A DNA stretch of 64,000 nucleotides, taken from Polynucleobacter acidiphobus (GTDB lineage Bacteria; Pseudomonadota; Gammaproteobacteria; Burkholderiales; Burkholderiaceae). This document shows, piece by piece, positions 1 to 12,952 of this stretch. The DNA lies in the NCBI RefSeq assembly GCF_003065385.1, contig NZ_CP023277.1, positions 1,580,564 to 1,644,563 on the forward strand, read 5' to 3'. Numbering within the stretch: the stretch's first letter is position 1; every line of letters begins with the position of its first letter. The position numbers were made by a program, and so were the translations under genes. Under the pieces are notes generated by a model. The model did no database searches, had not been told where the DNA came from, and saw nothing but the letters and a program-made list of their open reading frames with translations.

Positions 1-24
1 GCGCAGCCGGGCGATTGGATCGAC

Positions 25-1431
<1,407 letters not shown>

Positions 1432-1490
1432 TCAAAACCTGATTTTAATGGGTTTATGGCTGACCTCATAGATTGCTATACTGCGCCCTT

Positions 1491-2105
1491 ATGAAAATTA
1501 TTGGATCCCTAACTAGCCCTTTTGTTCGCAAAGTACGCATCGTCATGGCGGAAAAAAAGATTGATGCCGAACTGGTCCTTGAGAATGTATGGAACTCAGA
1601 GACCACCATTGCAGAATTTAATCCTTTAAGCAAGATTCCGTGCCTGCTGATGGATGATGGCGGCGCCATGTTTGATTCGCGGGTGATTGCTGAATACATT
1701 GACACCTTAAGCCCAGTGGGCAAGCTTATTCCCGCCACCGGTCGGGAACGTGCTGCGGTTAAAACCTGGGAAGCCTTAGCCGATGGCGTAATTGATGCCG
1801 GTATACTGGCGCGCCTAGAAAAAACCTTTCGCAATGATGGCGAGCAAAGCGAGAAGTGGCTTGAGCGTCAAATGCATAAAGTGCATCAGGGCATGGAGAC
1901 TATGTCAAAGAGTTTAGGTCACTCAAAATGGTGCCATGGTAATCAATTTAGCCTTGCCGACATTGCCTTGGGATGTGCGCTTGGTTGGTTTGAATTACGC
2001 TTTCCTGAGCTTAACTGGAAAACTCAATACCCAAACCTTGCGACGCATTTTGCACAACTATCGAATCGCGCCTCGTTTAAGCAAACCGTTCCACCGGCAC
2101 AATAA
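1491..2105 (+). CDS. Glutathione S-transferase family protein
   Basis: A 204-residue protein with the two-part GST fold: an N-terminal thioredoxin-like domain (MKIIGSLTSPFVRKVRI, with a Ser in the glutathione-contacting motif; KIPCL with the cis-proline; DSRVIAEYID) and a C-terminal helical domain containing FSLADIALGCALGW. This resembles the bacterial stringent-starvation/beta-class GSTs. It probably conjugates or reduces small electrophiles in the cytoplasm, but the substrate cannot be told from sequence. The ATG at 1491 is preferred over an upstream TTG because the fold starts there. It is divergent from purB and convergent with mnmA, with only 3 bp between the two stop codons. Confidence 0.88.
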   Translation: MKIIGSLTSPFVRKVRIVMAEKKIDAELVLENVWNSETTIAEFNPLSKIPCLLMDDGGAMFDSRVIAEYIDTLSPVGKLIPATGRERAAVKTWEALADGVIDAGILARLEKTFRNDGEQSEKWLERQMHKVHQGMETMSKSLGHSKWCHGNQFSLADIALGCALGWFELRFPELNWKTQYPNLATHFAQLSNRASFKQTVPPAQ

Positions 2106-2108
2106 TCC

Positions 2109-3218
2109 TTAGCGAACGATAATTCCGCCGCCCAAGCAAACATCTCCTTGATAGAGAACGGCGGACTGACCTGGCGTGACCGCCCACTGAGCCGCCTCGA
2201 ATTGCAACTCAAAGGAGTCGCCCTGCTCCGCAGTGATTGCGCAGAGCGCGTCCTCTTGGCGATAACGGGTTTTTGCGCTGTATTGACCTAGCGGCGGTTC
2301 ATGGCCCGCGATCCATGAGGCGTCCATCGCAGCTAAGGTTTCGCTGAGTAGCCAGGGATGATCGTGGCCTTGTGCGACATAAAGTGTGTTGCTCACAAGG
2401 TCTTTGCGGGCCACATACCAAGCATCACCGGTTCCATCTTGGCTTCCACCCAAACCGATTCCTTTGCGCTGCCCCAATGTAAAGAATGCTAAGCCCATAT
2501 GCTCTCCCAATTGCTTGCCATCGACACTCAGGATCGGGCCTGGGGTTCTTGGTAAATAGCGATTTAAGAATTCTCGAAATGGGCGCTCGCCAATAAAACA
2601 AATCCCCGTTGAATCTTTCTTACGAGCGTTGGGTAAACCCAAATCTGCAGCGATCTCGCGAACCTCTTTTTTAGTAATGTCGCCAAGTGGGAATAGCACT
2701 TTGGATAATTGGGCTTGCGTTAAGCGATACAAGAAGTAACTCTGGTCTTTTGTGAGATCCCGGGCTTTCAATAACTGCACACGATCTGCATGGCACTCGA
2801 CTCTGGCATAGTGCCCAGTAGCAATCAAGTCGGCCCCCAAATGCATCGCGTGATCCAAAAATGCCTTGAATTTAATCTCGGCGTTGCAAAGCACATCCGG
2901 ATTTGGTGTTCGACCTGCTGCGTACTCTCTCAAAAAATCAGCAAACACACGTTCACGATACTCTTGGGCAAAGTTCACGGCTTCAACATCGATCCCCAAG
3001 AGATCAGCAACAGATACAACATCAATCCAATCTTGCCGTGCGGAACAATACTCATCCTGATCGTCGTCTTCCCAGTTTTTCATGAAAAGACCAACCACCT
3101 CGTAGCCCTGTTGTTTGAGTAACCAGGCGGCCACCGAGGAGTCAACGCCTCCCGACATGCCCACCACCACCTTTGGCTTACCAGAGTTCGTAATTTTTGA
3201 AGAATTAGGGGCGGTCAT
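2109..3218 (-). CDS. mnmA: tRNA-specific 2-thiouridylase
   Basis: MnmA thiolates C2 of the wobble uridine in tRNAs for Lys, Glu and Gln, using sulfur relayed from IscS and ATP. The N-terminal PP-loop [13 protein letters not shown] binds ATP. The two catalytic cysteines are visible in [12 protein letters not shown] and in [12 protein letters not shown]. The C-terminal beta-barrel ends with LGGGIIV. The ATG at 3218 gives 369 residues, the normal family length; a TTG five codons upstream is the alternative. The gene stands alone, convergent with the GST gene. Confidence 0.95.
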   Translation of the reverse strand: MTAPNSSKITNSGKPKVVVGMSGGVDSSVAAWLLKQQGYEVVGLFMKNWEDDDQDEYCSARQDWIDVVSVADLLGIDVEAVNFAQEYRERVFADFLREYAAGRTPNPDVLCNAEIKFKAFLDHAMHLGADLIATGHYARVECHADRVQLLKARDLTKDQSYFLYRLTQAQLSKVLFPLGDITKKEVREIAADLGLPNARKKDSTGICFIGERPFREFLNRYLPRTPGPILSVDGKQLGEHMGLAFFTLGQRKGIGLGGSQDGTGDAWYVARKDLVSNTLYVAQGHDHPWLLSETLAAMDASWIAGHEPPLGQYSAKTRYRQEDALCAITAEQGDSFELQFEAAQWAVTPGQSAVLYQGDVCLGGGIIVR

Positions 3219-3416
3219 CGATGAAAACGACAAATATTAGGGGTAACCATTAAAAAGTGCGAAAATACGGATATTGTTTCAAGCTCATATTGTAAAAGTC
3301 TCGGTCAAGCTCTGGCCAAAGGGATATACAGGAGACTGGGCGGGCTAGCTCACAAGGCATGGCTAATTTATTAAAATGGTTCCTTTTTTAAAAATTCTTG
3401 CTTTTGGAGATACGCC

Positions 3417-4553
3417 ATGCGCATTGGAGTGCCGCTGGAAACTAGACCCGGAGAGACCCGGGTTGCCGCGACCGCTGAGACCGTTAAAAAGCTAATTAGC
3501 CAGGGTCATCAAGTCATTATTCAATCAGGTGCAGGGGTTGGCGCCAGCCTTCCCGATAGTGCCTATGAGGCCGTTGGGGCCAGTATTGGCTCTGCAGCCG
3601 ATGCATTTGCCTGCGAGATTGTTCTTAAGGTTCGTGCGCCCCAGGCCGATGAGCTAAAGCAGATCAAGGCGGGATCCGTCCTGCTTGGCATGCTCGATCC
3701 CTTTGATAATGCAGGAATTTCTGCCATGGCTGCTCAGGGAATCACTGCCTTTGCCCTCGAAGCCGCTCCTCGGACTACCCGCGCCCAAAGCATGGACGTC
3801 CTATCCTCCCAAGCCAATATTGCTGGTTATAAGGCCGTGATGTTGGCCGCGAATGAGTATCAGCGCTTTATGCCCATGCTGATGACCGCTGCGGGAACCG
3901 TAAAAGCTGCCCGCATCCTAATCTTGGGTGCTGGAGTTGCCGGTTTGCAGGCCATTGCGACCGCTAAGCGCCTAGGTTCAGTGATTGAAGCCTCTGATGT
4001 CCGTCCTGCTGCCAAAGAGCAAATTGAGTCCCTTGGTGCCAAATTTGTGGATGTGCCCTATGAAACCGATGAGGAACGCGAGATTGCTCAAGGGGTTGGT
4101 GGTTATGCCCGTCCCATGCCAGAGGCATGGATGAAGCGCCAAGCGGCTCTGGTGGCTGAGCGTGCAGCTCAAGCTGATATTGTGATTACCACCGCCTTGA
4201 TTCCTGGGCGTAAACCCCCTGTTCTCTTACATGCCGATACCGTTGAGAAGATGAAAGCTGGCTCGGTGGTGATCGATATCGCCGCTGGTCGTGGCGAGAA
4301 CGGCTCAGGAAACTGCCCGCTGACTCGTGCGGACCAAGTGATCAATCACAACGGCGTTAAGATTGTTGGCTACACCAATTTACCAAGCATGGTGGCTGCG
4401 GATGCCTCAGCCCTCTATGCCAGAAACTTGCTTGATTTCATGAAGCTCATCATTAATAAGGAAGGGCAACTTGCCATTCCTGCCGCAGCCGATGACGATA
4501 TTGTTGCCGCCTGCTTGATGTGCCGTGATGGCCAAGCCATTCGCACTAATTAA
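3417..4553 (+). CDS. pntA: NAD(P) transhydrogenase subunit alpha, part 1
   Basis: This is the NAD(H)-binding dI component of the proton-translocating transhydrogenase, which makes NADPH from NADH and NADP+ using the proton gradient. The 378-residue protein starts [17 protein letters not shown], has the RQD-loop equivalent around [20 protein letters not shown], and a Rossmann motif [11 protein letters not shown]. It lacks the membrane helices found at the C-terminus of E. coli PntA; these are supplied by the next gene, as in many alpha- and betaproteobacteria. A GGAG lies a few bases before the ATG. It is the first gene of a three-gene operon. Confidence 0.95.
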   Translation: MRIGVPLETRPGETRVAATAETVKKLISQGHQVIIQSGAGVGASLPDSAYEAVGASIGSAADAFACEIVLKVRAPQADELKQIKAGSVLLGMLDPFDNAGISAMAAQGITAFALEAAPRTTRAQSMDVLSSQANIAGYKAVMLAANEYQRFMPMLMTAAGTVKAARILILGAGVAGLQAIATAKRLGSVIEASDVRPAAKEQIESLGAKFVDVPYETDEEREIAQGVGGYARPMPEAWMKRQAALVAERAAQADIVITTALIPGRKPPVLLHADTVEKMKAGSVVIDIAAGRGENGSGNCPLTRADQVINHNGVKIVGYTNLPSMVAADASALYARNLLDFMKLIINKEGQLAIPAAADDDIVAACLMCRDGQAIRTN

Positions 4554-4570
4554 TTATTGAGGGAACCAAA

Positions 4571-4909
4571 ATGGATGCTGCTGCTATTCAAAGTCTATTA
4601 ACCGTCCAAAACATCACGGTTTTTGTGTTGGCTATTTTTGTTGGCTACCACGTGGTATGGAATGTAACACCTGCTTTGCATACCCCGCTGATGTCGGTGA
4701 CGAATGCCATTTCAGGGATCATCATTGTGGGCGCGATGTTGCAAACGGAAGTCATCAATGGTGATGAAATCACCCTAACAAGCTTGATTGGAGCGCTAGC
4801 TATTTTCCTAGCATCCATCAATATCTTTGGTGGTTTTATGGTCACTCGGCGAATGCTTGAGATGTTCAAGAAAAAAGCTCCGAAGAACGAATCGGCTGGC
4901 AACCAATAA
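4571..4909 (+). CDS. pntAB: NAD(P) transhydrogenase subunit alpha, part 2 (membrane part)
   Basis: A 112-residue inner-membrane protein equal to the C-terminal membrane portion of E. coli PntA. Hydrophobic segments are visible at about residues 13-33 ([16 protein letters not shown]), 42-60 and 75-98, and a charged tail follows. The family motif GAMLQ with a nearby acidic stretch is present. It starts 17 bp after pntA and ends 11 bp before pntB, so the three are almost certainly co-transcribed and assemble into one proton-pumping complex. Confidence 0.93.
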   Translation: MDAAAIQSLLTVQNITVFVLAIFVGYHVVWNVTPALHTPLMSVTNAISGIIIVGAMLQTEVINGDEITLTSLIGALAIFLASINIFGGFMVTRRMLEMFKKKAPKNESAGNQ

Positions 4910-4920
4910 GAGAGCACATC

Positions 4921-6285
4921 ATGTCAAACTTCACAGCCATTTCTTATCTTGTTTCGTCCGTGCTATTTATTTTGGCACTCAAAGGACTCTCGTCCCCAAC
5001 CACCTCGCGCCAGGGTAATGTCTATGGCATGGTTGGGATGGCACTTGCGGTTGTTACAACCTTCCTCATCCCAAGCTTTAAGCCGGTATATTGGTTAATT
5101 GGGGGAGCAATCATCGCGGGTGCCATCATTGGCTCAATTGCAGCACAGCGCGTGCAAATGACCAAGATGCCCGAGCTGGTCGCTTTAATGCACTCCTTCG
5201 TGGGTTTATCAGCGGTATTAATTGCGATTGCCGCAGTCTTTAATCCCGCCCAAGCCCATAGTGGCGCTCAGAAAATTGAGTTATTTATTGGTGCCTTTAT
5301 TGGTGCGATTACCTTCACGGCATCCGTTATTGCCTTTGGAAAACTCTCTGGCAAGGTCAGCGGTAAACCAGTCAGTTTTTCGGGGCAGCATTTGCTCAAC
5401 TTGATCATGGCGATCTTGATGGTCGCTGCTGGCGTTGCATACTTCCTCACCGATAGTCACGCCGCATTCTTGATCATGTGTGCAATTGCCCTAGTGCTCG
5501 GTATCACCTTGATTATTCCGATTGGTGGCGCTGATATGCCGGTGGTGGTATCGATGCTCAACAGCTATTCTGGTTGGGCGGCAGCTGGTATCGGCTTTAC
5601 CCTCAATAATCCTGTGTTAATCATTGCGGGTGCTTGCGTTGGATCCTCGGGTGCGATTCTGTCCTACATTATGTGTAAGGCCATGAATCGCTCGATTACC
5701 GCTGTTTTGCTCGGGGGTTTTGGTGCTGAAGCTGCTGCAGGTGGCGACGATGGCGGTCCCAAGAACTACAAAACTGGTTCTGCAGAGGATGCTGCCTTCT
5801 TAATGACTAACGCGGATACAGTAATTATCGTTCCGGGTTATGGTCTTGCGGTAGCGCGTGCTCAGCATGCCCTTAAAGAGCTCACCGAGAAGTTAATTCA
5901 TCATGGCGTAACTGTTAAGTACGCTATCCATCCCGTTGCTGGTCGCATGCCAGGACATATGAACGTTCTCTTAGCAGAGGCGGAAGTTCCTTACGATCAA
6001 GTTTTTGAGATGGAAGACATTAACAGCGATTTTGGACAAGCTGACGTGGTTCTCGTTTTGGGTGCCAATGACGTGGTCAATCCTGCAGCACGCACGCCCG
6101 GCAGCCCGATCTTTGGTATGCCAATTTTGGAGGCGTTCAAAGCCAAAACCATCATCGTCAACAAGCGCTCGATGGCGGCTGGCTACGCCGGCCTCGACAA
6201 CGAGCTCTTCTACATGGACAAAACCATGATGGTCTTTGGTGATGCCAAGAAGGTCGTGGAGGATATGGTCAAAGCGGTAGATTGA
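4921..6285 (+). CDS. pntB: NAD(P) transhydrogenase subunit beta
   Basis: The 454-residue beta subunit has multiple transmembrane helices in the first 260 residues or so (proton channel) and a C-terminal cytoplasmic NADP(H)-binding dIII domain. Recognisable dIII elements are VPGYGLAVARAQHAL, KYAIHPVAGRMPGHMNVLLAEA and VLVLGANDVVNPAA. The length is normal. A GAGAGCACATC stretch precedes the ATG. It is last in the operon and is followed within 20 bp by a strong hairpin terminator shared with groEL. Confidence 0.95.
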   Translation: MSNFTAISYLVSSVLFILALKGLSSPTTSRQGNVYGMVGMALAVVTTFLIPSFKPVYWLIGGAIIAGAIIGSIAAQRVQMTKMPELVALMHSFVGLSAVLIAIAAVFNPAQAHSGAQKIELFIGAFIGAITFTASVIAFGKLSGKVSGKPVSFSGQHLLNLIMAILMVAAGVAYFLTDSHAAFLIMCAIALVLGITLIIPIGGADMPVVVSMLNSYSGWAAAGIGFTLNNPVLIIAGACVGSSGAILSYIMCKAMNRSITAVLLGGFGAEAAAGGDDGGPKNYKTGSAEDAAFLMTNADTVIIVPGYGLAVARAQHALKELTEKLIHHGVTVKYAIHPVAGRMPGHMNVLLAEAEVPYDQVFEMEDINSDFGQADVVLVLGANDVVNPAARTPGSPIFGMPILEAFKAKTIIVNKRSMAAGYAGLDNELFYMDKTMMVFGDAKKVVEDMVKAVD

Positions 6286-6304
6286 TCAAAGCAGTAGACA
6301 ATAA

Positions 6305-6328
6305 AAAGGGCAGCCTAGGCTGCCCTTT
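6305..6328. terminator. Bidirectional hairpin terminator between pntB and groEL
   Basis: A perfect inverted repeat, AAAGGGCAGCCT followed by AGGCTGCCCTTT, lies between the convergent stop codons of pntB and groEL. A-rich sequence flanks it on the left and T-rich on the right, so it can act as a Rho-independent terminator for both strands. Confidence 0.88.
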
Positions 6329-6348
6329 GTTTTGGACCGAAGTCTTAA

Positions 6349-8321
<1,973 letters not shown>

Positions 8322-8444
8322 TCCCTCTCCTATGTTAGTAAGTATTAACTAATAAAATATGCTGCCTCATGATCTCTGCACATTGCGCTAAATATATGAT
8401 TTATATAAATATTTTCAATAAAATGAAATAATTTATAATCATTA

Positions 8445-8471
8445 TTAGCACTCTCGTGTAGTGAGTGCTGA
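8445..8471 (-). promoter_or_regulatory. CIRCE operator (HrcA-binding site) of groESL
   Basis: The site reads TTAGCACTC, nine bases, then GAGTGCTGA. The consensus is TTAGCACTC-N9-GAGTGCTAA, so 17 of 18 positions match. It sits immediately downstream of the predicted -10 box, where HrcA binding would block initiation at normal temperature. The hrcA gene is not in this window. Confidence 0.93.
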
Positions 8472-8500
8472 TTATATAGGTCTTCATTCGCTGTTTTCAA
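8471..8500 (-). promoter_or_regulatory. groESL promoter
   Basis: On the minus strand TTGAAA (8500-8495) and a perfect TATAAT (8476-8471) are separated by 18 bases. The same stretch contains CTTGAAA followed after 14 bases by CCTATATA, which loosely resembles a sigma-32 promoter, so it may be read by both sigma factors. The -10 box abuts CIRCE. Confidence 0.7.
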
Positions 8501-8651
8501 GAGCCCGCTCCCTTAGCCCCAATATGGGTTTTGGATGATGCATTCCATCATCGGGCAGCCGTAGGAAATTTCTTACACATAAATCATCTTTATGCCCTTA
8601 CTTAAAACAGTTGGCATGCATAGACTCGTTGATATTCGATTGGAGAAAAGC

Positions 8652-9488
8652 ATGAGCCCTAAATCACGGCTTTATAACTTGGTGATGGCATGGAAGAACA
8701 AGCCCTTCCGTGAACTACGTGACATTGAACAGCCGTATTGGGAAAGCCCGAAAGACCAAGAACAATTTACTGATCGTCTTCCAAGAAACTCCGTTGATGA
8801 ATTCGCGTATCGGGGAATTGATTTTGAACCCATCTTCAATCGCTCGGGAAGCGCCCTAAAGGGGGTTTTATTTCGGCCCCTATTAACAGCCAGATCATCC
8901 GAGGTTTTGCGCCTCTGCATGGAAGGAATTGATGCGATTCATTATTGGCAATGCAGTAATCGCATCATCCCCCTCATTCTGCCAATCAATGTATCTGACC
9001 TAAAGATTGCATCATGCATTGATGGACTGTGCGATCTGATTCTAAATTCAAGGCTGCCCATTGGCCTGATTAATATTGGCTTTACACATCATCAGGATAT
9101 CGATAACGAATTAATTTCTGCCATCACAAAGCTAAGACGCTTGGGAGTGTTATTTCATGCTCTTCAGTTTGATGGAAATCCTAATACCATCAAATTAATT
9201 AGCCAATTTCAATTTGAGGCTGTTCATTTCGATGCATCGCACATCCGCGAGACGAACTCGTCAACTGGCGCCCAACTGATTGACCAAATCCACTTATTTA
9301 AGAAGTGGTCCTGCAAAACCTACTTCAGTAACGTGACCTTTGTCCGTGATAACGAACTTGCCTATCAACTTGCTATCGATTATTGCTATGGCAGCCTCAT
9401 GCTCTCACCTGTCAATCGACATCAAATTATTCATATTCAAGATAGTCGCATTGGCAAAGCACTTTTTTCTATTCAAACATCAAAATAA
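8652..9488 (+). CDS. Degenerate EAL-domain protein
   Basis: A 278-residue protein resembling cyclic-di-GMP phosphodiesterase EAL domains but almost certainly inactive. The equivalent of EAL-LR is RPLL (about residues 75-78), so the metal-binding glutamate is lost. The Asn motif is retained as PINVSD. The KxD motif is altered to VHFDASHI, and the DDFG loop to FDGN. The start at 8652 has a good Shine-Dalgarno (GGAG, six-base gap); an earlier ATG at 8592 has none. It ends 23 bp before a BvgA-like regulator and its hybrid kinase, so it may be a BvgR-like regulatory partner rather than an enzyme. c-di-GMP sensing is possible but unproven. Confidence 0.75.
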   Translation: MSPKSRLYNLVMAWKNKPFRELRDIEQPYWESPKDQEQFTDRLPRNSVDEFAYRGIDFEPIFNRSGSALKGVLFRPLLTARSSEVLRLCMEGIDAIHYWQCSNRIIPLILPINVSDLKIASCIDGLCDLILNSRLPIGLINIGFTHHQDIDNELISAITKLRRLGVLFHALQFDGNPNTIKLISQFQFEAVHFDASHIRETNSSTGAQLIDQIHLFKKWSCKTYFSNVTFVRDNELAYQLAIDYCYGSLMLSPVNRHQIIHIQDSRIGKALFSIQTSK

Positions 9489-9511
9489 CTTTAACCACAA
9501 GGAGACCTGTA

Positions 9512-10135
9512 ATGCGTAATAAAGTGATGTTGATTGATGATCATCCCGCCATGTTGATGGCATTGAAGTCCATGCTGCTAAACCAAGTGCCGTTTGAGGT
9601 GGTGGCCCAAGCCCAAAGTGGCGAAGAGTGCCTCAGTGTTTTAAAAAATGTCCAACCCGATATTGTGATTCTGGATTTGGATATGCCCAAAACCGATGGC
9701 TTTGATGTTATCCGCAAGATTGGGATCTCTTACCCCAATATTCGTATCCTAATCCTATCAAGCCTCGACGAGCAGGTGTACGGAGGACGAGTACGCTCTT
9801 TGGGTGCGCATGGCTTTGTGAACAAAACAGCTAGCGCCAATATTATTCTGGCAGCTTGCGTTGCCGTTTCACAAGGCTATACCTTCTTTTCAACAGGGCG
9901 TAATGGCCATGCAGCCCTATCCGATAGTGAGAAGATGGCGTCTATTTCTGACCGAGAATTACAAGTCATGAAATACCTTGGCAAAGGGAAATCCAATGCA
10001 GAGATATCGGACCATCTCAATATCAGCAGCAAAACGGTTGCAACCTACAAGCATCGTCTATTTGATAAGTTAGGGATCTCCAATATCGCTGATCTAGTTC
10101 TCTTTTGCCGCAATAACCACATCATTGAGGGCTAG
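9512..10135 (+). CDS. Response regulator, NarL/LuxR family (BvgA/EvgA-like)
   Basis: This 207-residue transcription factor has an N-terminal receiver domain (acidic pocket LIDDHP at residues 7-12, phosphoacceptor Asp55 in VILDLDMP, conserved Lys in FVNKTA) and a C-terminal LuxR-type helix-turn-helix (SDRELQVMKYLGKGKSNAEI ... SSKTVATYKHRLFDKLG). This matches the BvgA/EvgA subgroup. GGAG lies before the ATG. The partner hybrid kinase begins 2 bp downstream, so phosphate most likely arrives through its Hpt domain. Targets are unknown. Confidence 0.9.
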   Translation: MRNKVMLIDDHPAMLMALKSMLLNQVPFEVVAQAQSGEECLSVLKNVQPDIVILDLDMPKTDGFDVIRKIGISYPNIRILILSSLDEQVYGGRVRSLGAHGFVNKTASANIILAACVAVSQGYTFFSTGRNGHAALSDSEKMASISDRELQVMKYLGKGKSNAEISDHLNISSKTVATYKHRLFDKLGISNIADLVLFCRNNHIIEG

Positions 10136-10137
10136 AA

Positions 10138-12495
10138 TTGGGGCGTAGCGCGATGCATTCTTTATTAGGGTGGGTATTCGGTCTAAGCATCGCGCTTTGC
10201 TTCCAATGCGCTCACGCCCAAGGAGGCTTTCCTCAATTTACTCAAGCAGAGCAAGAATGGATCAAAGCCCACCCGATCGTTCAATTTAGTATTCATGAAA
10301 AGTATCGCCCCTACTGGGATAGCGGCATTTATCCCAAACTACTATCAAAGTTAAAAGATTGTTCGGGCATCGAATTTTCACCAAAGTGGCGTAGTTCTGA
10401 TGACGTTGGCATTCATCAAATTCGTAATGGCGAAGTAAGCCTTGTGATTGATCCCAATAGAAAACTGGAATCAGCGATTCCTGGACGGCTCACAGAACCG
10501 ATCTTTTGGGGACACGATGTGATGATGGCAACGCAAGCCAATATCACATCCTCATTAAATCCCAAGATTGAAAAGACCATCTTTTTTGATCGTGGTTATG
10601 ACTTCTCAGAGCCAATAAAAGAAGCGCGCCTCATCAATTCACCAGAATTGATCGCTCAACAGCTGTTAGCTGGAGAGGCGCACTTTGCGGTGATGCCGCT
10701 ACGCTTGGCAATGCATCTTAGCGAACAACCCAATCTTCAAGACATGCAAATTCGGCCTTTAGGCCATAAGCCATTTGCCTATCGATGGCTGATTGCAGAC
10801 CAAGCTCGCATCCTGCACTCGATTGTTCAAAAATCATTACATGAAGCGGATCCGTTTTTCATGGGTGAGCTATTAGCGCTTCCATCTTTAGCGTTCGATC
10901 GATCAAGATCTCTAGCAAATTGGCTCTGGTTTGGCATCGCCAGCTCCTTTGTATTGATAGCGTTTCTGGTTGGCCACCATATTTGGCAACGTAAGAGGCA
11001 ATTCCGAACAGAGTCCGACTTATTAAGCATTGCTCAAGAAGCAAAAGATGCCAATGATGCTAAATCCGCATTCTTAGCCACTGTTAGCCATGAAATCCGC
11101 ACACCAATGAATGCAGTCATCGGCGCTCAGGAACTGTTACTGAAAAATAGTTCATTAAATCAACATCAACGCGATTTACTGCAAAGTGCCCACACGTCGG
11201 CGGCTTCATTATTAGGAATGCTCAATCAAGTGCTTGATATGGCAAAAATTGAAGCGGGCAAATTTACCGTTGAGCATGAACCAGTTGATTTAAAGAAAAT
11301 TCTTTCCGAAATTAATCAAACCTTCTTTGGGTATGCCAAGAATAAAGGGCTTCATCTAGCCAGCTTTATTGATCCAAATATTGCCGATGTATTACTGCTC
11401 GATCCCTTACGTATCCGTCAAATTCTTCACAATCTCCTGAGTAATGCCATTAAATTTACCGAGCAAGGTCTTGTGTTTTTTGAGGTTCGGATATTGGCTA
11501 ATGACCATGCAGGCCAATTATTGGAGTTTCGGGTGATTGACCAAGGCATTGGAATGGCTAAACAGGACATTGAGCGGATGCAGATGCCCTTCGAGCAAAT
11601 TCGTTCCCATCTATCAACGAATAACGAGTCAGGCTCAAGCACTGGCCTTGGACTAAGTATTACCAATCATCTGATTGGATTGATGCAAAGCCAATTGATC
11701 ATAGAAAGTGCACCCAGTTTGGGAACGAGTATTCATTTTGTCGTCGCATTTTCTAGAACCTGTCACCCAATTGAGAATGTGCAGCGCTCTCTGAATTCAC
11801 CAGGCCACCCTTTGCTTAAAAATCGTCGTGCACTGATTGTTGAGGATCATCCGGCTAGCCGACAAATCCTTTACTTGCAATTGCAAACCCTTGGCATTCA
11901 AGTTGATCAGTGCACCAATGGTGACGAAGCACTTGAATATTTGCATAAGGATTCCTATGACATGATTCTTACCGATCACTCAATGCCTGGAATGCATGGT
12001 ACGGATTTGGCTCGCTCGATTCGATCGATGGGTTATCACGATATTGTGATTATTGGCATTACAGCGGATATCTATGCTCAGACTTTGCAGGACAAGCTGA
12101 TGCAATCAGGAATGAATGGTGTTCTGATTAAACCTGTCCGCCTAGAATGCCTTGAATCTGAATTATTAAAGCATTTGCATCTGCGCCCCACAAGAGCGCC
12201 CACTAACCCATCAGACCAATCTCTACCGATGAATAACTTGATTCTGGAGGAGGTTTATAAAGTTCAACTCGAAACACTGGAGATCCTCAAAGAGAAGATT
12301 GATCGTAGCTCACTAATGAGCTTGATTCATAAAATCAAAGGGGGGGCATTGCTGAGCGAAGATCAATTACTCTATGTCCAATGCGTTCATTTGGAAAAAT
12401 CAGAGGCTGATCTGACGATACTGCAGCAATCCTTCCAAGAAAGTCTTATTGCTAGCAATCATCGCCTAGACAAACAGATCAACACTCCTCATTAA
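10138..12495 (+). CDS. Hybrid sensor histidine kinase, BvgS/EvgS-like
   Basis: A 785-residue four-module phosphorelay kinase. It has an N-terminal signal (about 1-27), one periplasmic Venus-flytrap solute-binding domain starting FTQAEQEWIKAHP, a transmembrane helix at about 260-283, and HisKA with His318 in SHEIRTPMN. The ATPase has N-box HNLLSNAIKF, DQGIGM and STGLGLSI. A receiver has Asp613 in LTDHSMPG, and a short C-terminal Hpt-like segment has His731 in HKIKGGALL. Compared with BvgS it has one sensor domain rather than two, and no PAS domain fits between membrane and kinase. The TTG at 10138 has GAGG seven bases upstream; ATG at 10153 is a credible alternative. The signal sensed is not known. 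Confidence 0.9.
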   Translation: MGRSAMHSLLGWVFGLSIALCFQCAHAQGGFPQFTQAEQEWIKAHPIVQFSIHEKYRPYWDSGIYPKLLSKLKDCSGIEFSPKWRSSDDVGIHQIRNGEVSLVIDPNRKLESAIPGRLTEPIFWGHDVMMATQANITSSLNPKIEKTIFFDRGYDFSEPIKEARLINSPELIAQQLLAGEAHFAVMPLRLAMHLSEQPNLQDMQIRPLGHKPFAYRWLIADQARILHSIVQKSLHEADPFFMGELLALPSLAFDRSRSLANWLWFGIASSFVLIAFLVGHHIWQRKRQFRTESDLLSIAQEAKDANDAKSAFLATVSHEIRTPMNAVIGAQELLLKNSSLNQHQRDLLQSAHTSAASLLGMLNQVLDMAKIEAGKFTVEHEPVDLKKILSEINQTFFGYAKNKGLHLASFIDPNIADVLLLDPLRIRQILHNLLSNAIKFTEQGLVFFEVRILANDHAGQLLEFRVIDQGIGMAKQDIERMQMPFEQIRSHLSTNNESGSSTGLGLSITNHLIGLMQSQLIIESAPSLGTSIHFVVAFSRTCHPIENVQRSLNSPGHPLLKNRRALIVEDHPASRQILYLQLQTLGIQVDQCTNGDEALEYLHKDSYDMILTDHSMPGMHGTDLARSIRSMGYHDIVIIGITADIYAQTLQDKLMQSGMNGVLIKPVRLECLESELLKHLHLRPTRAPTNPSDQSLPMNNLILEEVYKVQLETLEILKEKIDRSSLMSLIHKIKGGALLSEDQLLYVQCVHLEKSEADLTILQQSFQESLIASNHRLDKQINTPH

Positions 12496-12539
12496 TCCAA
12501 ACAAGCTCATCCGTTCATCTAGGTCTTTTAGCATTAGAG

Positions 12540-12818
12540 CTAGCGCTTATTCACGGCGTCTTTAAAGGACTTGCCAGCAGAAAATTTGACTGTCTTAGAG
12601 GCTGCAATTTTAATCGCCTCACCGGTCTTTGGGTTACGCCCCATTCTGGCTGCGCGTGATCCCAAGGAAAAGCTTCCAAAGCCCACCAATTGCATCGTGT
12701 TACCCTTGGCAACGCTCGCCTTGATCGCATCGAGAGCTAAATTAAGGACCTCCTCCGCTTTGGTTTTACTTAAATCCGCTCCATCTGCAATCACATCCAC
12801 TAAATCTGCTTTTGTCAT
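12540..12818 (-). CDS. hupB: HU-family DNA-binding protein
   Basis: This 92-residue nucleoid protein binds and bends DNA as a dimer. The full DNABII pattern is present: MTKADLVDVIA, the GFGSF turn, RxGRNPKTGE in the beta-arm, and a Lys-rich C-terminus (AGKSFKDAVNK). It could be HupA or HupB; sequence alone does not decide. It is a single gene, convergent with the hybrid kinase gene and divergent from the D,D-peptidase gene. Confidence 0.95.
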   Translation of the reverse strand: MTKADLVDVIADGADLSKTKAEEVLNLALDAIKASVAKGNTMQLVGFGSFSLGSRAARMGRNPKTGEAIKIAASKTVKFSAGKSFKDAVNKR

Positions 12819-12952
12819 GATCTATTTCCTTTAATTGGGTGTTATTTGTCGAGAAGCGGATTGCCATGAATTGGCTAAACTGGATCTCCACGTTTATCCT
12901 AGCAAAGATATGTAGAAAATCTGTAAATACTTTTAGACAAAGTAAAAAAATA

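Larger units (their letters stand above)
8322..8651. other. Intergenic region between divergent groES and the EAL gene
   Basis: These 330 bp hold the groESL promoter and CIRCE. The rest, 8325-8440, is AT-rich untranslated leader of groES. Positions 8501-8651 must hold the promoter for the EAL gene; no clear boxes were recognised there. Confidence 0.6.

Noticed and set aside
3417..4909. pntA broken into two pieces by mutation
   Set aside because: Splitting of the alpha subunit into separate NAD-binding and membrane genes is normal in many alpha- and betaproteobacteria.
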